Positions 6,214 to 9,035 of a DNA stretch of 9,035 nucleotides are shown piece after piece. A model generated the notes under the pieces. That model had not been told where the DNA came from, ran no database searches, and saw only the letters and a list, made by a program, of their open reading frames with translations. Position numbers and translations under genes: made by a program. The DNA is from an uncultured Caryophanales bacterium (GTDB taxonomy: Bacteria > Bacillota_I > Bacilli_A > RF39 > UBA660), in assembly GCA_947065955.1 (NCBI GenBank), contig CAMSXY010000037.1, positions 1 to 9,035 of the forward strand, written 5' to 3'. How positions within the stretch are numbered: the first letter of the stretch is position 1; each line of letters opens with the position of its first letter.

Positions 6214-7210
6214 AGGGAAATTTAATTTTATACTTCTTATTTTTCTAGCTTTTTTGGTTCTATATTTTACAATAAAAGACGATTTTCCAAGTATTTTAGA
6301 ACAGTTAAGAACGATTCAAAAAGGGTGGTTATTTTTAGGAATTTGCGTAATGATTGTTTATTTTTTAGTGCGAAGTGTACCTCTTTATGTGTTTGCGCGT
6401 AAATTTAAAAAAAATTATTCTTTTAAAAGTGCTGTATCACTTACCTTAAAAACAGAATTTTTTAATGGTGTTACTCCTTTTGCTTCGGGAGGACAACCTT
6501 TTCAAGTGTATGAATTAAAAAAACAAAAAATCAATTTGACAGACGGAACTAATATTATTATTCAAAATTTTATTGTTTATCAAATTGCTTTAATGCTTTT
6601 AGGAATTTTTGCAATTACATATAATCATTATTTTCATCTTTTTGAAGAAGTAACCCTTTTAAAAAAATTAGTAACTCTTGGTTTTTTTGTTAATTTAACG
6701 GTAACGATTTGTCTTTTTGCTTTAGCTTTTTTAGAAAATTTTAATAATTTTATAATAAAAAAAGGAATCCTTTTATTAACCAAATTACATCTTATAAAAG
6801 ATCCTTTAAAAAAAGAAAAGGATTTTAGAAACTATACAAAAAATTTTCACGAAGGTGCTGTTATTTTATTACAGGAAAAGAAAAAATTTATAGGTTTGAT
6901 TGGAATAAATATACTGGCTCTGCTTCTTCTTTATTTAATTCCACTGATTGTTTTAAAAGGAACAAATTATCAAAGTTCTTTAAATATTTTGTCTTGTATT
7001 GTTTCTGTATCGTATGTTATGTTGATTTCATCTTTTGTTCCACTTCCTGGAGCGACAGGGGGAATTGAGTATGCATTTATGAGCTTTTTTGGTTACTTTA
7101 TTACAAAGCCAACGATTTCTACTGTAATGATTTTATGGCGTTTTATGACTTATTATTTAGGAATTCTTTTAGGGGCTATTGCTCTTACAATAAAGGGGAG
7201 AGAAAGATGA
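6197..7210 (+). CDS. YbhN/UPF0104 (LPG-synthase TM region) membrane protein
   Basis: The 337-residue protein is nearly all membrane helices, at roughly 9-25, 43-64, 121-142, 157-180, 231-253, 262-281, 287-302 and 308-334. Family signatures are FFNGVTPFASGGQPFQVYEL (88-107), SFVPLPGATGGIEYAF (279-294) and WRFMTYYLGILLG (314-326). The fold is that of the N-terminal flippase part of MprF. The cytosolic aminoacyl-transferase domain of MprF is absent, so it should not make lysyl-phosphatidylglycerol itself. Lipid or glycolipid translocation is the likely role, inferred from MprF and from the neighbouring lipid glycosyltransferase. The ATG lies inside pgk, a 17-base overlap, and the end overlaps the next gene as ATGA. 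The ribosome site before 6197 is weak, consistent with coupling. Confidence 0.88.
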   Translation: MKKKIKGKFNFILLIFLAFLVLYFTIKDDFPSILEQLRTIQKGWLFLGICVMIVYFLVRSVPLYVFARKFKKNYSFKSAVSLTLKTEFFNGVTPFASGGQPFQVYELKKQKINLTDGTNIIIQNFIVYQIALMLLGIFAITYNHYFHLFEEVTLLKKLVTLGFFVNLTVTICLFALAFLENFNNFIIKKGILLLTKLHLIKDPLKKEKDFRNYTKNFHEGAVILLQEKKKFIGLIGINILALLLLYLIPLIVLKGTNYQSSLNILSCIVSVSYVMLISSFVPLPGATGGIEYAFMSFFGYFITKPTISTVMILWRFMTYYLGILLGAIALTIKGRER

Positions 7211-8430
7211 GAATAGGACTTTTTACAGATACATATCCACCCTATATTAATGGGGTTTCAACAAGTGTTTGGGTTCTTAAACGTGCTCTTGAAAAAAAGG
7301 GGCATCAAGTATTCGTTGTAACAGTAAATGCAGAGGAATATAAATATGCAAGCGAAGATGATATCTTACATATTCCAGGAATTCCAATAGGTATTTATGA
7401 TTACCGTTTAACGGGTATTTATCCTCTTCGAGCTATTAATAAAATTAAAGATTGGAATTTAGATGTTATACATTCCCATACAGAGTTTGGGGTGGGAACC
7501 TTCGCACGTATTATCGCAAAACAATTTGATATTCCTATTGTGCATACCTATCATACTATGTATGAAGATTATGTGCATTATATCACGAAGGGTTATTTTG
7601 ATGGTGCTAGTAAAAAAATTGTCGAATATTTGACAAAATTTTACTGTGATAAAACAGTGAGCGAGCTTATTGTTCCTACTAAAAAGACATACGATCTTTT
7701 TAAACAGAAATATAAATATGATCGAAATGTTCATATTATCCCAACGGGTATTGAAATAGAGCGATTTTATAAGGAAAATTTATCAAAAGAAAAAAAAGAA
7801 AAACTTCGAAAAGAATTGGGATTGGAAAAAGACGATTTTGTTATTTTGTATGTAGGGAGACTGGCTGAGGAAAAAAGCGTAGATTTTTTGTTAGATTGTC
7901 AAAGAGAACTTGTAAAAAAATTTCCAAAGTGTAAGCTTATTATTGTAGGGGATGGACCAGATAGTGATAAATTAAAAAAAATGGTTGAAAAATGGAAAAT
8001 CCAGAAGTCTGTTTTATTTACAGGAAAAGTTCCTTATGAAGAGGTTCCTTATTATTATCAAGTTGCCCAGGTTTTTACAACAGCGTCTCTTACAGAAACC
8101 CAAGGTCTTACAATAGTAGAGGCAATGGCTGCAAGTATTCCCGTGGTTGCTATTGACGATGAGAGTTTTAGTAATGTTGTTGTAAATGATTTAAATGGTT
8201 ATCTTTTTCATAATAAAAAAGAGTACCGAAAATATATGGAAAGTTTGTTACAAGATAAAACACGGATTGAAAGATTAAGTAAGCAAGCACGTATTAGTGC
8301 TGATATGCATTCTTCAAAATACTATGCAGAACGTGTTTTGGATGTGTATAAAACAGCTTTAGAGAGTTCTGGAAAAACCAAAAGAACCTTTTTTCAAAGA
8401 ATTAGAGATATGTTAAAAAGGAAAAAATAA
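7207..8430 (+). CDS. GT4 glycosyltransferase, likely 1,2-diacylglycerol 3-alpha-glucosyltransferase type
   Basis: The 407-residue GT-B enzyme opens MRIGLFTDTYPPYINGVSTS, has VHTYHTMYEDYVHY (112-125) as in the diacylglycerol glucosyltransferase group (alMGS, CpoA, LafA-like), the nucleotide-binding start YVGRLAEEKS (215-224), and the GT4 EX7E pair E297/E305 in ETQGLTIVE. The C-terminus (390-407) is strongly basic, fitting peripheral membrane binding. It would transfer glucose from UDP-glucose to diacylglycerol on the inner membrane face, giving a bilayer-shaping glycolipid or a lipoteichoic-type anchor; the exact sugar is not provable here. Start 7207 is chosen over an in-frame ATG at 7135 because AAAGGGGAG (7192-7200) stands 6 bases ahead and the N-terminal motif begins there. 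Pairing with a UPF0104 gene is seen in other Firmicutes. A second, processive GT is absent. Confidence 0.87.
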   Translation: MRIGLFTDTYPPYINGVSTSVWVLKRALEKKGHQVFVVTVNAEEYKYASEDDILHIPGIPIGIYDYRLTGIYPLRAINKIKDWNLDVIHSHTEFGVGTFARIIAKQFDIPIVHTYHTMYEDYVHYITKGYFDGASKKIVEYLTKFYCDKTVSELIVPTKKTYDLFKQKYKYDRNVHIIPTGIEIERFYKENLSKEKKEKLRKELGLEKDDFVILYVGRLAEEKSVDFLLDCQRELVKKFPKCKLIIVGDGPDSDKLKKMVEKWKIQKSVLFTGKVPYEEVPYYYQVAQVFTTASLTETQGLTIVEAMAASIPVVAIDDESFSNVVVNDLNGYLFHNKKEYRKYMESLLQDKTRIERLSKQARISADMHSSKYYAERVLDVYKTALESSGKTKRTFFQRIRDMLKRKK

Positions 8431-8497
8431 AAAACTTATTTTAATAGGGGTTATTATCGATAAATTCTTAGGATATTTGTATGTTATTTAGTTTTTA

Positions 8498-8535
8498 ACA
8501 AAAGTTTTTTCTTTCGATTTTAAAGAAACTTTTGT
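8498..8535 (+). repeat. Imperfect hairpin after the glycosyltransferase gene
   Basis: ACAAAAGTTTTTTCTTT (8498-8514) can pair with AAAGAAACTTTTGT (8522-8535), giving 14 bp with a three-T bulge and a 7-base loop. No T run follows, so it is not a typical terminator. It could protect the mRNA 3' end or assist the terminator just behind it. Confidence 0.6.
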
Positions 8536-8538
8536 ATT

Positions 8539-8571
8539 AAAGAAGTCGTATTATGCTAGCGACTTCTTTTT
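8539..8571 (+). terminator. Rho-independent terminator of the pilin-pgk-ybhN-GT unit
   Basis: AAAGAAGTCG (8539-8548) pairs with CGACTTCTTT (8560-8569), a perfect 10-bp stem around an 11-base loop. The T run 8567-8571 and a second T run at 8574-8579 follow. It closes the four-gene unit and insulates the Spo0A-like gene. Confidence 0.87.
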
Positions 8572-8577
8572 ACTTTT

Positions 8578-8596
8578 TTCGACAAATTACGACAAA
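8578..8596 (-). promoter_or_regulatory. Two tandem Spo0A boxes upstream of the Spo0A-like gene
   Basis: On the minus strand the region reads TTTGTCGTA-A-TTTGTCGAA. Measured against the known Spo0A box (core TGTCGAA, extended TTTGTCGAA), the copy at 8578-8586 is perfect and that at 8588-8596 has one mismatch. Their start-to-start distance is 10 bp, one helical turn, as expected for a Spo0A dimer site. They lie about 40 bp before the TATAAT element, an activator-like position, and suggest autoregulation. Confidence 0.62.
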
Positions 8597-8637
8597 ACTA
8601 GATAAATTTTACTCTGGCGTACTTTTGCTTTCATGAG

Positions 8638-8643
8638 TATAAT
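8638..8643 (+). promoter_or_regulatory. -10 element (TATAAT) of the Spo0A-like gene
   Basis: A perfect TATAAT lies 36 bases before the ATG at 8680. No good -35 is present at the right distance (8615-8620 reads TGGCGT), which fits a promoter depending on an activator bound upstream. A SigH-type promoter was looked for and not found. Confidence 0.5.
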
Positions 8644-8679
8644 ATAAAATAAGCTAGTAGAGAATAGAGGGAGATTAAA

Positions 8680-8988
8680 ATGTCAAAAATAAGAGTGTTA
8701 ATGATTGATGATAATGTGAATTTAGTTGGAATGGTACAAGAATATTTTAAAGAAAATGAAAATATAGAGATTTGTTATACGGCTCATGATGGAGAAGAAG
8801 GACTTAATTGTATTTTAAAAAATCTATCCTCTTTTGATGTTGCTATTTTGGATTTAATTATGCCTAAAAAAGATGGTCTTTATGTTTTAGAGGAAATGAA
8901 AAAACATGGTATTAAAAAAAATATCATTGTTGCAACGAGTTATAATGCAAGTGAAGTGATTCGTGAAGTAGCCGAGTATGGAGTAAAT
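8680..8988 (+). CDS. spo0A: Spo0A-like response regulator, receiver domain only (3' end cut by adapter)
   Basis: One hundred and three codons are present before adapter begins. They form a near-complete receiver domain: acidic pocket D10-D11 in LMIDDNVNLV, phospho-acceptor Asp58 in ILDLIMPKKDGLYVLEEM, and Thr86 in VATSYN. The conserved lysine near residue 107 and the DNA-binding domain are missing because the sequence ends. The beginning MSKIRVLMIDDN and the LIMPxxDGLxVLE block resemble Spo0A, the phosphorelay-controlled master regulator of sporulation. The two Spo0A boxes upstream and yunB in the same window support this. Another receiver protein is possible because the diagnostic output domain cannot be seen. 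AGAGGGAG (8666-8673) lies 6 bases before the start. Gene callers may wrongly extend it through adapter with RSEEHTSELQSP. Confidence 0.68.
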
Positions 8989-9035
8989 AGATCGGAAGAG
9001 CACACGTCTGAACTCCAGTCACCCAAGTCTATCTC
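8989..9035 (+). other. Illumina TruSeq read-2 adapter with i7 index (non-biological)
   Basis: Bases 8989-9022 match the TruSeq adapter from AGATCGGAAGAG to CTCCAGTCAC. They are followed by an 8-base index, CCAAGTCT (9023-9030), and ATCTC, the beginning of the P7 tail. This is library sequence; biological sequence ends at 8988. Confidence 0.98.

Noticed and set aside
7135..7206. Longer start for the glycosyltransferase
   Set aside because: It would overlap the YbhN gene by 76 bases and add residues not found in the family; ATG 7207 has an ideal ribosome site and the proper N-terminal motif.
7618..7626. ATTGTCGAA, an 8/9 match to the Spo0A box
   Set aside because: It is a single copy within the glycosyltransferase coding sequence, away from any promoter, and is explained by its codons (K-I-V-E).
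7459..7734. Minus-strand open frame inside the glycosyltransferase
   Set aside because: Antisense to the GT-B N-terminal domain; no ribosome site or family.
8651..8667. GAAT-containing stretch as a SigH -10
   Set aside because: No AGGA-type -35 lies at the needed distance and it would start transcription at the ribosome site.
35..8988. Alternative genetic code with TGA as Trp, as in mycoplasmas
   Set aside because: TGA properly ends the DUF4015 and YbhN genes and Trp residues in conserved motifs are TGG.
35..8988. CRISPR arrays, tRNA or rRNA genes, insertion sequences, riboswitches
   Set aside because: No regularly spaced repeats, tRNA-like cloverleaf, rRNA sequence, transposase or recognisable riboswitch core was seen on either strand.

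Overview
This is a 9 kb piece of a very AT-rich, low-G+C Gram-positive (Bacillota) genome. It reads as an assembled or synthetic long read, because Illumina TruSeq adapter is still attached at both ends (2-34 and 8989-9035). Only about 35-8988 is biological. Genes use the standard code: TGG encodes Trp, and TGA stops two well-conserved genes. A YunB-family sporulation protein and the start of a Spo0A-like regulator point to an endospore-forming lineage. Together with type IV-like prepilins and a lone phosphoglycerate kinase, this would suit an uncultured gut-type member of the Bacilli or a neighbouring class. The exact taxon cannot be read from the sequence.

Layout. At the left edge is a tiny prepilin remnant (73-183), probably coupled to an upstream gene cut off by the adapter. 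About 350 bp without a convincing gene follows, then a bidirectional-looking terminator. A two-CBS-domain protein lies on the minus strand (627-1082) and diverges from yunB (1148-1915). A promoter with an extended -10 then precedes a membrane-anchored DUF4015 glycoside-hydrolase-like protein (1964-3652). This is coupled by ATGA overlap to a YutD-family protein (3649-3930), whose terminator overlaps its own stop codon.

Directly after that terminator is a good SigA-type promoter. It drives a compact four-gene unit: a prepilin fused to a LamG-like lectin domain (3994-5013), phosphoglycerate kinase (5023-6213), a YbhN/UPF0104 membrane protein (6197-7210) and a GT4 glycosyltransferase of the diacylglycerol glucosyltransferase type (7207-8430). 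Every junction overlaps or is under 10 bp. The last two genes form a familiar glycolipid/envelope pair; the pilin and pgk are unexpected companions.

The unit ends in a strong hairpin terminator. Overlapping its T tract are two tandem matches to the Spo0A box, 10 bp apart, followed by a TATAAT element and the receiver domain of a Spo0A-like response regulator, truncated by adapter after 103 codons. The main points of interest are the LamG-tipped prepilin and its operon, the apparent Spo0A autoregulatory operator, and the adapter contamination, which will create a false C-terminus on the last gene.
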